A stretch of 50,371 nucleotides of DNA from Alistipes sp. (GTDB lineage Bacteria > Bacteroidota > Bacteroidia > Bacteroidales > Rikenellaceae): NCBI GenBank assembly GCA_017465605.1, contig JAFTVW010000051.1:1-50371 (forward strand), read 5' to 3'. The first letter of the stretch is position 1. Every line of letters starts with the position of its first letter. Both the position numbers and the translations under genes were made by a program. The notes beneath the pieces were generated by a model that saw only the letters and a list, made by a program, of their open reading frames with translations, did no database searches and was not told where the DNA came from. Below are positions 14,920-23,690 of this stretch, piece after piece.

Positions 14920-15603
14920 TTACTCCTCGTCAGCCTCAGCGGCCTGAATGAAGGTTACCTTCTCGTCAATGTTCTTATAGACAAAGTGGATATCGGTTTG
15001 ACGCTCTGCACCTGTTGTGTTGGGGGCAACCTCAAAACGGTACACCATAGGAGCGTAAGCACGAGTCTCGCTTGCCACGTTGTCAACTCTTTTAACCCAG
15101 TCGGTATTGCTATCAATTTTAACATCGCTTGCAACATTACTCTTAATCTCAACATTTACAACCTCTCCTTTGGCTGTAATATTATACTGAGGATTGAGTA
15201 TAGTCAAAGCATCTAACTGCTTTTGGGTAATCTTTGTAGATTTGTTGTAATTACCCGATGTTATAGTTACGGTTGCGCTACGGTTCTCGTAAGTGGGGTT
15301 GGCATTAGCCACAACTTTGAGCTCGATAAGGTTAACCTCATCACCTATTCCGCTGGTAGTTTTGAGTACGCACCAATCCTCGTTGTCTTTGCTGCTGTCG
15401 AGAACGATTCGTGCAGTCCAGTCGTTAGTCGAGAGGAATTTTACGGTGGTTGAGCCTCCCTCAGTCTCAATTACGTGGTCTTTCTCAGTCGTTACGATGT
15501 TGAGTTTGGGAGCTTTCTCTGCTCCTGGTAATACAGCGTCCGCCTGAGTGTCACAAGCTATCGTACCAATAGCTAATGCGATGTAAAAAAGAAATTTTTT
15601 CAT
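14920..15603 (-). CDS. BACON-domain lipoprotein
   Basis: 227 residues with a lipoprotein signal (MKKFLFYIALAIG..., Cys17) and two BACON-like Ig-fold repeats (about 35-120 and 125-222), each with the characteristic STNDWTARI / DSNTDWVKRV core and a TITSGN... or ...FIQAAE end strand. BACON domains usually bind glycans or mucin in Bacteroidetes surface proteins, but this small protein has no catalytic part. The frame extends five codons upstream; ATG 15603 places the signal peptide correctly. No neighbouring SusC/SusD genes are present, so its partner is unknown. Confidence 0.82.
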   Translation of the reverse strand: MKKFLFYIALAIGTIACDTQADAVLPGAEKAPKLNIVTTEKDHVIETEGGSTTVKFLSTNDWTARIVLDSSKDNEDWCVLKTTSGIGDEVNLIELKVVANANPTYENRSATVTITSGNYNKSTKITQKQLDALTILNPQYNITAKGEVVNVEIKSNVASDVKIDSNTDWVKRVDNVASETRAYAPMVYRFEVAPNTTGAERQTDIHFVYKNIDEKVTFIQAAEADEE

Positions 15604-15855
15604 TTTGATATTATGCATTAAACGTTTTATCGTTATTAAATTTATTTTAACTCACAAAAATATAAAAAAAATCTAAATTGGTTATATCGGTCAAAATATT
15701 TTTTGATTTCTTGCACTGCAAATGTATGATATAAAATTCAAATTCTATCGATTCTGCCTGCGATACGGCTAAAATGGCGGGTGAAATGGCTAATATTGTT
15801 GGTTATCGGTTGTCGCGAAACGAGCTATAATCATCGAAATTTAGTTTGCGAACGG

Positions 15856-16296
15856 CTATTTAGAGATATCAAATTTATAAACATTTGTTTCTCGCTGCTT
15901 GAATCCCGATGTGCGGTAGAGAGCATTGGCTTCGATGCGCGAAGGACGTGATGTGAGCAATAGCGTGGCCGGGGCAAGCGTACGAGCCTGCTCGATGGCA
16001 TAGTCGATAAGTTTTTTGCCTAATCCTCGACCACGCATCGAAGAGTCAACGACAACATCTTCAATCCATATTTTGCGACCCGTGGGTGCCAAATAATAGC
16101 CCAGCGTAATCATTCCCACAGGCTTTGCATCGGCAAACATTACCATCAAAAGCGAAGAGTTGCTCTCGATGATAGCACGCAAATCACGGTTGGAAAAGTT
16201 TACGGGGTGTGATGTGAGTTGGTCAAGCAGGCGGCCGATAGGCTCTACAAGCTCAGGGTCATATTGGGTAATATGCTTGATTTCTATTTTTGACAT
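15856..16296 (-). CDS. GNAT family N-acetyltransferase
   Basis: 146 residues with a full GNAT fold: beta4 with VEDVVVDSSMRG and the acetyl-CoA loop RGRGLGKKLIDYAI (about 88-102), then LYRTSGFKQRE. The substrate is unknown. It starts three bases after the stop of the YitT-like gene, so the two form an operon, with YitT first. It is unrelated in sequence to the GNAT gene of the arginine operon beyond the shared fold. Confidence 0.88.
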   Translation of the reverse strand: MSKIEIKHITQYDPELVEPIGRLLDQLTSHPVNFSNRDLRAIIESNSSLLMVMFADAKPVGMITLGYYLAPTGRKIWIEDVVVDSSMRGRGLGKKLIDYAIEQARTLAPATLLLTSRPSRIEANALYRTSGFKQRETNVYKFDISK

Positions 16297-16299
16297 AAA

Positions 16300-17226
16300 C
16301 TATAACTTGATTGGCTGGAAACCACGACCATACACTCCCATAACAGAGCCGACTGTGATAAATGCATCGGGGTCAATACGTCTTACAAAGCTCAATACGG
16401 TTGGCGTTTCGCGGTTGTTGCATACCACCATTACCATCTTCGAGCGGCGATGGGTGTATCCGCCCTCCGAATCCAGAAGCGTAACTCCACGCCCAAGTTC
16501 ATAATTGAGAGCAGTTGTAATCTCTTCGTATTTGGGTGATATGATAAATACTTGACTCGACTGCTTGTTGCCGGCCAAAATCATATCGACCGTATAACCA
16601 AAAACAAGTGTCATAATGTAGCCATAAATAGCGGCATCAATTGTGAAACCCACCGTGAGCGATGATGCGATGATGAGTAGGTCGAGAATGAAGATTATTC
16701 GACCATAACTTATCGAACGGAACTTGTTGATAATCATCGCTAAGATATCAGTTCCGCCAGCCGAGCCTCCTTGCATAAGAGCCATCGCAACTCCGAATCC
16801 TGTAATCACACCGCCCACTACCATAGAGAGGAATCTATCAAGGTGCAGAAAATCATCGGCGGGTAGAATCTCCTGCCATACGTTCATCGACATTGATAGT
16901 ATAAAGATACAGTAGATGGTTTTTATGCCGAAATTCCAGCCTAAAATAAATCCTGCGGCAATGAGCAATACGATGTTAATACACAATACGATAGTACCGA
17001 TTTTTACGTCCCACCCAAAACCGTTTTCAAGCGCAGTGCTTATGACTATGGCCAAACCCGATGCTGCACCACTTGTGCTTTTGGCAGGTAGCACGCAACC
17101 AATCCAGCCGAAAGAGTATAGGCACATACCTATCGTCATAATGACGTACTCCTTAATACCTGTCAATATTTTGTGCTGGCTCTTTTCCTGCGATTTCGGG
17201 GCAGCATTCTCTGTCTTGGGTGTCAT
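16300..17226 (-). CDS. YitT family membrane protein (DUF161/DUF2179)
   Basis: 308 residues: a basic N-terminal cytoplasmic stretch, five or six hydrophobic segments (about 28-55, 68-95, 98-115, 125-150, 175-195, 200-215) and a C-terminal soluble DUF2179 domain (about 225-305) with the GRGVTLLDSEGGYTHR and GSVMGVYGRGF motifs. YitT proteins are inner-membrane proteins of unknown transport function. The GGSAGGTDILAMIINK segment is typical. It is the first gene of an operon with the GNAT gene. Confidence 0.9.
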   Translation of the reverse strand: MTPKTENAAPKSQEKSQHKILTGIKEYVIMTIGMCLYSFGWIGCVLPAKSTSGAASGLAIVISTALENGFGWDVKIGTIVLCINIVLLIAAGFILGWNFGIKTIYCIFILSMSMNVWQEILPADDFLHLDRFLSMVVGGVITGFGVAMALMQGGSAGGTDILAMIINKFRSISYGRIIFILDLLIIASSLTVGFTIDAAIYGYIMTLVFGYTVDMILAGNKQSSQVFIISPKYEEITTALNYELGRGVTLLDSEGGYTHRRSKMVMVVCNNRETPTVLSFVRRIDPDAFITVGSVMGVYGRGFQPIKL

Positions 17227-17368
17227 AGTCAGTAGTGTTTATTTTTGTGGTATGTTGCCAAAATTCGTTGGTTTGTCGCCAAATTTTGTCGCAAAAGGCG
17301 GCATTCCAAAATGTGAAATTAATATAAATTCCGAAAAGTTGGACAACTCGCAGCAAAAATATTTATTT

Positions 17369-17412
17369 GCATAGTCGCAATTATTCATCTTGCTGATGAT
17401 TTGCGACTATGC
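17369..17412 (-). terminator. Strong hairpin after the GH16 cluster
   Basis: GCATAGTCGCAA (17369-17380) pairs perfectly with TTGCGACTATGC (17401-17412); an inner TCATC/GATGA pair extends the stem. On the minus strand it is followed by AAATAAATATTTTTG. It lies about 60 bases after the last GH16 stop and probably terminates that cluster. Confidence 0.65.
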
Positions 17413-17470
17413 TATGGTATTGTAGTTTGGAGGGTTAATGCTATGTGCGTGTGATTTATAAAAAGCAGAT

Positions 17471-18313
17471 TTACTTGCGCTTATAAAATCTTACATAGTC
17501 GATTTCCATCTTTACGGGCAGATCTTTTGGCTCAACCTCACCAGCCCAATCGCCTCCCAACTGTGCTGATAGAATCAGGTAGAATGGGTGCTCCGAGAAT
17601 GGGAACTGGTCGGGTTTGTCGGGCTTGATACGCTCGTAAGAGCCAGTCTTTACACCGTTGATGTAGAATTCAATCGTGTTGTAGTTGATTTCAACCGAAT
17701 AAACATTGAATACATCTTGGTCAACTTTCGACACGAATCCCGATTGGGTCTCAGGCTCACGCCACTCCCACGTGTGTAACGAATGCGCAGTTTGGAAGAT
17801 TTTGGGGTCGCAATTGATATGCTCCATAATATCAATCTCTCCGCCATCGGGCCAGCCTATCTCTATATCGGGCATAAGCCATATTGCGGGCCAGAAACCC
17901 TTTGCGCAATCGAATCGTGCGCGTACATCAATACGGCCAAAGTGCAATGAACGCTTGCCGAGGGTCTCAACACCTCCTGTAAGGAATGGGCGCTTATCAT
18001 CGCACCCTTCGGGGCGGTTGATGGCGTGAACCGATAGTACACCATCTTTTTCCTGACACAATGAATCGGCATCAGTCATATAAATAGCCCACGGTGCGCT
18101 CATTATTGGGCAGCGCGTCCAAGACGATTTATCTATTTCATTATCATTGAATTCATCAGACCACACCAATCTCCAACCTTTGTGAGCCTTGCGAGCTCCT
18201 TTGGCCGATACGGGGTGGGTGCTATCGCCTGTGGGTGGAATGATTTGGGCATCACTCGTCTGAAATGCAAAAAGCATTGCGACTGCCATTAAAACGACAA
18301 TAATTCTTTTCAT
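17471..18313 (-). CDS. Secreted glycoside hydrolase family 16 enzyme (copy 3 of 3)
   Basis: 280 residues: signal peptide (about 1-22) and one GH16 jelly-roll domain (about 45-280). The catalytic signature is intact, GEIDIMEH with nucleophile E159 and acid/base E164; the usual W...FWPAIWLMP and DYVRFY elements are present. GH16 enzymes cleave beta-1,3/1,4-glucans, agarose, carrageenan or related galactans; the exact specificity cannot be read here. It shares most of its sequence with the two genes upstream on the same strand, so the three arose by tandem duplication. No carbohydrate-binding module or SusC/D pair is nearby. Confidence 0.9.
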   Translation of the reverse strand: MKRIIVVLMAVAMLFAFQTSDAQIIPPTGDSTHPVSAKGARKAHKGWRLVWSDEFNDNEIDKSSWTRCPIMSAPWAIYMTDADSLCQEKDGVLSVHAINRPEGCDDKRPFLTGGVETLGKRSLHFGRIDVRARFDCAKGFWPAIWLMPDIEIGWPDGGEIDIMEHINCDPKIFQTAHSLHTWEWREPETQSGFVSKVDQDVFNVYSVEINYNTIEFYINGVKTGSYERIKPDKPDQFPFSEHPFYLILSAQLGGDWAGEVEPKDLPVKMEIDYVRFYKRK

Positions 18314-18364
18314 ATTTTAGTTGTTTTTATATTTACGCTGGCTTTTGATTTTTGGCGGTATTTA

Positions 18365-19207
18365 TTATTTGAGTTGGTAAAATCTTACATAGTCGATATC
18401 CATTCTAACGGGCAAATCCTTTGGCTCAACTTCTCCAACCCAAGCACCTCCCAACTGTGCAGAAAGAATCACATAAAATGGGTGCTCAGAGTATGGGAAC
18501 TGGTCGGGTTTGTCGGGTCGCATACGCTCGTATGTACCAGTCTTTATGTTGTTTGCATAGAATTCAATACGGTCCTCATAAATTATTACAGAATACACAT
18601 TGAAGACATTGGGGTCGATTTTGCTTGTGAAGCTCGACTGACTCTTTGGCTCGCGATGCTCTAATGTGTGGGGTGAGTGAACGGTTTGATAGAGCGTGGT
18701 CTCAAAACTCAAATGCTCCATAATATCAATTTCGCCACCTTTTGGCCAAGGAATTTTCGTGTCGGGCATAAGCCAAATTGCAGGCCAAAAACCCTTTGCA
18801 CAATCGAATCGTGCGCGAACATCGAAGCGGCCAAGTTGCATCGAGCGCCGACCTCTGCTCTGAACACCACCCGTAAGGAATGGACGAGTGTCGTTGGCAC
18901 CTTCGGGGCAATTGATGGCGTGGAGTTGAAGCACTCCATCTTTCTCTTGGCAGAGGGAGTCAATATTTGACATATGCTTTCCCCAATCGGCCTTATTCGC
19001 TGGGCAACGTTCCCACGACTTTTCGTCGATTTTGTTGTCGTTGAATTCATCGGCCCATACTAACTTCCAACCTTTGTGAGCTTTGCGTGCCCCTTTGGCT
19101 GATACGGGGCGGGTGTTGTCGTCGGATTTTGAAGAGTTTTGAGCGATGCAGATTTGTGACGCAAAAAGCATCGACAGCACAAGTAATAATGCAAAATTAC
19201 GTTTCAT
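18365..19207 (-). CDS. Secreted glycoside hydrolase family 16 enzyme (copy 2 of 3)
   Basis: 280 residues, the closest relative of the copy ending at 17471: the same length, the same RPVSAKGARKAHKGWKLVW stretch after the signal peptide (about 1-22) and catalytic residues at the same numbers (E159, E164 of GEIDIMEH). Differences concentrate in the loops after the catalytic strand (HLSFETTLYQ versus HINCDPKIFQ) and near 100-125, which shape the substrate cleft in GH16, so the copies may have diverged in specificity. Gaps of 51 and 19 bases to its neighbours suggest one transcript. Confidence 0.9.
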   Translation of the reverse strand: MKRNFALLLVLSMLFASQICIAQNSSKSDDNTRPVSAKGARKAHKGWKLVWADEFNDNKIDEKSWERCPANKADWGKHMSNIDSLCQEKDGVLQLHAINCPEGANDTRPFLTGGVQSRGRRSMQLGRFDVRARFDCAKGFWPAIWLMPDTKIPWPKGGEIDIMEHLSFETTLYQTVHSPHTLEHREPKSQSSFTSKIDPNVFNVYSVIIYEDRIEFYANNIKTGTYERMRPDKPDQFPYSEHPFYVILSAQLGGAWVGEVEPKDLPVRMDIDYVRFYQLK

Positions 19208-19226
19208 AGAGTTAAGTTATTTTTTG

Positions 19227-20084
19227 TTATTTTCTCTCATAAAATCTCACATAGTCAACCTCCATTTTAACCGGCAGGTGGCTCGGTATGATTGGGCCAA
19301 TCCAATGGCCACCTAACTGAGCCGAAAGAATCATATAATAGTCGTAATCGTCGAATGGATATTGCCCCTTTGGCTCGGGGTCTAAACGTTTGTAGGTGAA
19401 TGTCTTTCGGTCGTTGATGTAGTATATGACCTCGTCGGGAGTAATCTCCACCGAATAGGTATTGTAGCAGGTTAAATCAACTGGCTCTTTGTGATCGTGC
19501 TGGGTCTTTGGTTGGCGCAAACCTTCGATGTGTCCAGAGTGGACAGTTTGGTAGATGTAACTATCAAAATTCAGGTGCTCCATAATATCTACCTCACCAG
19601 CCTCAGGCCAAGGAAGTTTAGACTCTGGCATAAGCCAGATTGCGGGCCACCAACCTTGCGCGCAGTCGAAGCGAGCGCGAACATCGATTCTACCCATACG
19701 AATAGAACGTTTGCCCTGACTATTCAGGCCGCCAGTGAGGAAATTTAGCGAATCCTTATAGCCTTCGGGTTTGTTGATGCCCCACAACTCTACAACGCCA
19801 TCTTCAATGCGACACAGTGAGTCGAGCATCGACATATGGCGATTCCAAGGTGAACCGTAACGGTGGCATCGACTCCACGAATCGGTGTCAATCTCGGTGC
19901 CGCTAAATTCGTCAGACCACACCAACTTCCAACCCTTATGAGCCTTCTTGGCGTTTTGTGGCTTTTGATGTTTCTCGGTAGGGAGGTATCTTTCGTCAAG
20001 GGTCTGCTGGGCCAATGCCGAAATAGACCACAGGATAGAAATCAGTAGTGCGGTAATGAGTAATTTAAGCGGGTCGTATCTCAT
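19227..20084 (-). CDS. Secreted glycoside hydrolase family 16 enzyme (copy 1 of 3)
   Basis: 285 residues, first gene of the tandem trio and the most divergent: signal peptide (about 1-25), GH16 domain with AGEVDIMEH (E164 and E169), and different loops (WGINKPEGYKDSLNFL; DDYDYYMILSAQLGGHW). The conserved KKAHKGWKLVWSDEF stretch at the N-terminus of the domain links it to the other two. A TATATTTG -7 box lies about 60 bases upstream, so it probably leads the operon. Confidence 0.9.
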   Translation of the reverse strand: MRYDPLKLLITALLISILWSISALAQQTLDERYLPTEKHQKPQNAKKAHKGWKLVWSDEFSGTEIDTDSWSRCHRYGSPWNRHMSMLDSLCRIEDGVVELWGINKPEGYKDSLNFLTGGLNSQGKRSIRMGRIDVRARFDCAQGWWPAIWLMPESKLPWPEAGEVDIMEHLNFDSYIYQTVHSGHIEGLRQPKTQHDHKEPVDLTCYNTYSVEITPDEVIYYINDRKTFTYKRLDPEPKGQYPFDDYDYYMILSAQLGGHWIGPIIPSHLPVKMEVDYVRFYERK

Positions 20085-20146
20085 AATTGTATTTTATTTG
20101 CTGTAAAAAGCTTTTCTACAAAATTATACAAAAAATAGTCATAGTG

Positions 20147-20154
20147 CAAATATA
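20147..20154 (-). promoter_or_regulatory. Candidate -7 box of the GH16 operon
   Basis: The minus strand reads TATATTTG, a perfect TAnnTTTG match, 62 bases upstream of the first GH16 ATG. A TTTG lies only 15 bases further upstream, closer than the usual 19-21. Confidence 0.45.
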
Positions 20155-20283
20155 ATTGTTTGAATTGGTCAAAAAGTCTTGTTAATTAGACGGTTGTGTA
20201 GGGTGAATTAGCTGGTGGTTGGATTATTTTTAGCATTTGTTATTCAAGAATTGCTGAAAGGTGGGGAAAAACAGGTCGTAAAT

Positions 20284-20314
20284 TTTGCCAATGCAGATAA
20301 TTGTTTTAACTTTG
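20284..20314 (+). promoter_or_regulatory. Promoter of the V-type ATPase operon
   Basis: TTTG (20284-20287), 19 bases, TAACTTTG (20307-20314), an exact Bacteroidetes -33/-7 pair. Transcription would begin near 20321 and leave a leader of about 135 nt before ATG 20456. The rest of the 371-base divergent gap (20085-20455) shows nothing else certain. Confidence 0.75.
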
Positions 20315-20455
20315 CGTCGCCTTTTTTATAAGGTTTTTAATGCGTCCGCGCGTAAGGCCTGAAATTTTCACGACAGTTGATTTTGGTGAGTTGGAGGGGA
20401 TTTGATGGGCCATTGATATCGAAAATAAACAAATAGAAACAAAATATTACTGATT

Positions 20456-21067
20456 ATGGAAAATACAAAACTTCAACAATTGACCGACAAGCTCTATCAG
20501 CAGGGTTTGGAGAAGGGTCGTGCCGAGGCCGACAATCTTGTTGCTAAGGCTAAGAGTGAAGCTCAGAAGATTGTAGCTGACGCGGAGGCTTTGGCCGCAA
20601 AAATCGTAGCTGATGCCGAGAACAAGGCAGAGGATATCGAGAAGAATGCAATGACCGAGATTTCACTCGCAGGTAAGCAGGCTATCGCAAAGATTAAAGC
20701 CGAGATTGAGAATCTTATCGTGGCAAAGAGCACATCAGAGGGTGTTAAGGCAGCAAATATGGACGCAACATTTATCAAGGATATGTTGTTGGCCGTAGCA
20801 AAGAATTGGAACAATGGCGATAAGGCTGAGCTTACAGCGTTGCTGCCTGAGGCGAAGCGTGCGGAGCTTGGCAAGGGTATCGAAGCTGCTGCTAAGGCGT
20901 TGTTGGCTGAGGGCGTTGAGGTTGGCTTCTCTGCCGATGTAAAGAGTGGCTTCAAGGTAGGTGAGAAGAATGGAGGTTACTACATCTCATTCTCTGACGA
21001 GAGCTTCGAGGCGTTGTTGAGCAATTATTTGCGCGACAAGGTGTCGCAACTTCTGTTTAAGGCATAA
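20456..21067 (+). CDS. V/A-type ATPase subunit E (peripheral stalk)
   Basis: 203 residues. The N-terminal half (about 1-95) is a long Ala/Lys/Glu-rich helix that forms the peripheral-stalk coiled coil; the C-terminal half (about 105-203) is the globular E domain that binds the A3B3 head. It opens the operon E-DUF2764-A-B-D-I-K. No separate G/H-type stalk gene is present here, so the partner of its coiled coil is not seen in the window. Confidence 0.9.
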   Translation: MENTKLQQLTDKLYQQGLEKGRAEADNLVAKAKSEAQKIVADAEALAAKIVADAENKAEDIEKNAMTEISLAGKQAIAKIKAEIENLIVAKSTSEGVKAANMDATFIKDMLLAVAKNWNNGDKAELTALLPEAKRAELGKGIEAAAKALLAEGVEVGFSADVKSGFKVGEKNGGYYISFSDESFEALLSNYLRDKVSQLLFKA

Positions 21068-21078
21068 TCGCAAGGAGT

Positions 21079-21912
21079 ATGTTCGAGAAGAATTATTACT
21101 CTTTGGTCGCTGGTCTGCGCGAGTATGCCCTCGATGCCGACACTAAGGGATTTGATGCTACGGAGATTGTAGCCGAGATTCTCGAAGAGTTGTCAGCATC
21201 TGACGCATCTGCTGTGCGCCTTATGTATGCCTATTACGATTGCGAGAATCTGATTGCTCGCAGGGCATCACGCGCAGCATATAACCCGTTGGGTAATATT
21301 GCAGCCGAGGAGCTTGACGATGAACTCTCGTCGCCAAAGCGAGTGGCGGAGCCTATGGCCCGCGTGATTCGTGCTTATGCCGACCCAGAGGGAGAGTTTG
21401 CCGAGGGATTGGATATGACTCAGAGCTTCGAGAAGTCGTTACTTGCCGCATATTATGAGGCTTGTCGTAGCTCAAAGAGCCGATTCTTGCGCGAGTGGGC
21501 TGAATTTGACCGTACGTTGCGTAACGTGTCGGCAGCAGCTGTGGCTCGCTCGGTGGGCCGTCCTATTGATAGCGTTACGGTGGGCGAAGGCGAAGTGGTT
21601 GAGCAGTTGCAACGCTCGTCGGCAGCCGATTTCGGTTTGCGTGGCGAGGTGGCTTACATCGATGCGGTGATAGCAGCCGTTAATGATGAGCAGAATCTTT
21701 TGGAGAAGGAGCACAAAATCGATATGGTGCGTTGGGAGCAGGCATTGGAGCTTGCAGGATTTGATTATTTTAACATCAACGCCATACTCTCTTATTTGGC
21801 TCGTATCAACATCGTGGCTCGTTGGTCGTTGCTTGACGCAAAGCGTGGTCGCGAGATGTTGCAACGTATTATGGCCGAACTTGACGGCAAAGATTTGGTA
21901 AATAAACAATAA
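21079..21912 (+). CDS. DUF2764 protein, probable C-like subunit of the V-type ATPase
   Basis: 277 residues, helical, starting 11 bases after subunit E. It carries the opening YYSLVAGLREYAL typical of DUF2764, which in Bacteroidetes operons occupies the place of subunit C/d, the central-stalk socket between D and the membrane ring. No canonical C gene exists in the operon, so this protein most likely fills that role; this rests on position and family pattern rather than motifs. Confidence 0.82.
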   Translation: MFEKNYYSLVAGLREYALDADTKGFDATEIVAEILEELSASDASAVRLMYAYYDCENLIARRASRAAYNPLGNIAAEELDDELSSPKRVAEPMARVIRAYADPEGEFAEGLDMTQSFEKSLLAAYYEACRSSKSRFLREWAEFDRTLRNVSAAAVARSVGRPIDSVTVGEGEVVEQLQRSSAADFGLRGEVAYIDAVIAAVNDEQNLLEKEHKIDMVRWEQALELAGFDYFNINAILSYLARINIVARWSLLDAKRGREMLQRIMAELDGKDLVNKQ

Positions 21913-21923
21913 AAACGAGATAA

Positions 21924-23681
21924 ATGAAAACGTTAGGACGTGTAAACGGTATCATCTCAAACATCGTAATCGTTAAGGCTGACGGTGCGGTAGGACAGAA
22001 CGAGATATGTTATGTCTATTGCGGTGAGACCCGTATGATGGCCGAGGTCATCAAGGTCATAGGCGATGACGCCTATGTTCAGGTGTACGATAGTACGCGA
22101 GGCCTGAAAATCGGCGACAAGGTGGAGTTCGTAGGCCATATGTTGGAGGCTACGTTGGCTCCGGGCTTGTTGTCACGCAACTATGATGGTTTGCAGAACG
22201 ACTTGGAGAAGATGGACGGTTTGTTCATCAATCGTGGCTCAATCACCGATCCCATTGACTTCGAGAAGACGTGGGAGTTCTCTCCTTTGGCAAAGGCTGG
22301 TGATAAGGTTACGGCTGGTGATTGGTTGGGCCAGGTGAAGGAGCAGTGGGTTGACCACAAGATTATGGTTCCTTTCATTATGCAGGCCACCTACACAGTA
22401 AAGAGTGTTGTAAAGGCTGGCGAGTATAAAGTAACCGACACTATTGCAGTCGTAGCCGACAAAGACGGCAACGAGTATAATATCACAATGGTTCAGAAGT
22501 GGCCCGTTAAGCAGGCTATCCGTTGCTATACAGAGAAGCCTCGTCCATCTCGCGTGATGGAGACAGGTGTTCGTGCTATCGATACATTCAACCCATTGGC
22601 AGAGGGTGGTACAGGTTTTATCCCTGGCCCATTCGGTGCTGGTAAGACTGTGTTGCAGCACGCTATCTCTAAGCAGGCTGATGCCGATGTGATTATCATC
22701 GTGGCGTGTGGTGAGCGTGCAAATGAGGTTGTGGAGATTTTCGCTGAATTCCCCGAACTAATCGACTCTCGTACAGGCCACAAACTTATGGAGCGTACAA
22801 TCATCATCTGTAATACCTCAAATATGCCCGTTGCAGCTCGTGAGGCATCGGTTTATACAGGTATGACAATCGGTGAGTACTACCGTGCTATGGGATTGAA
22901 GGTGCTTGTAATGGCCGACTCTACATCGCGTTGGGCTCAGGCTTTGCGTGAGATGTCAAACCGTTTGGAGGAACTTCCTGGTCAGGACGCCTTCCCTATG
23001 GACCTTTCGGCTATCATCGCAGCATTCTATGCTCGTGCAGGTTTGGTTAAACTCAATAATGGTCAGACAGGTTCTGTAACATTCCTCGGTACAGTATCAC
23101 CTGCTGGTGGTAACTTGAAGGAGCCCGTTACAGAGTCAACCAAGAAGGCAGCTCGTTGCTTCTATGCACTCTCACAGGGTCGTGCCGACTCGAAGCGTTA
23201 TCCTGCTATCGACCCACTTGATTCATATTCAAAGTATTTGGAGTATCCTGAGGTTGCATCTTATTTGGATAGCCACATTGGTAAGAATTGGGTTAATACC
23301 GTTTACGAGGGTAAGACCATAGTACAGCGTGGTAAGGAGGCAAACGACCAGATTAACATCTTGGGTGATGACGGCGTACCCGTTGCATACCACGAGCGTT
23401 TCTGGAAGTCGGAACTTATCGACTTTGTGATTTTGCAGCAGGACGCATTCGATGATATCGATGCCAACTGTCCTATCGAGCGTCAGAAGATGATGTATGA
23501 GATGGTGTTGGAGGTATGCCGCAAGTCATTTGATTTTGCCGATTTTGAGGCTTGTTCAAAGTTCTTCAAGGGTCTTATCAACCTCTTCCGTCAGATGAAC
23601 TATGCTGAGTGGCAGAGCGAGAAGTTCTTCGACTATAAGGGCCAGATTGAGCAGATGGTTAATAATCAACTCTCTAAATAA
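21924..23681 (+). CDS. V/A-type ATPase catalytic subunit A
   Basis: 585 residues, the normal length. Beta-barrel domain (about 1-75), the A-subunit-specific non-homologous insert (about 110-190), nucleotide-binding domain with P-loop GPFGAGKT at about 234-241, the GERANE catalytic-Glu motif, the ADSTSRWAQALREMS signature and a helical C-terminal domain. It hydrolyses or makes ATP at the A/B interface. Starts 11 bases after DUF2764. Confidence 0.97.
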   Translation: MKTLGRVNGIISNIVIVKADGAVGQNEICYVYCGETRMMAEVIKVIGDDAYVQVYDSTRGLKIGDKVEFVGHMLEATLAPGLLSRNYDGLQNDLEKMDGLFINRGSITDPIDFEKTWEFSPLAKAGDKVTAGDWLGQVKEQWVDHKIMVPFIMQATYTVKSVVKAGEYKVTDTIAVVADKDGNEYNITMVQKWPVKQAIRCYTEKPRPSRVMETGVRAIDTFNPLAEGGTGFIPGPFGAGKTVLQHAISKQADADVIIIVACGERANEVVEIFAEFPELIDSRTGHKLMERTIIICNTSNMPVAAREASVYTGMTIGEYYRAMGLKVLVMADSTSRWAQALREMSNRLEELPGQDAFPMDLSAIIAAFYARAGLVKLNNGQTGSVTFLGTVSPAGGNLKEPVTESTKKAARCFYALSQGRADSKRYPAIDPLDSYSKYLEYPEVASYLDSHIGKNWVNTVYEGKTIVQRGKEANDQINILGDDGVPVAYHERFWKSELIDFVILQQDAFDDIDANCPIERQKMMYEMVLEVCRKSFDFADFEACSKFFKGLINLFRQMNYAEWQSEKFFDYKGQIEQMVNNQLSK

Positions 23682-23690
23682 GCATATAGT

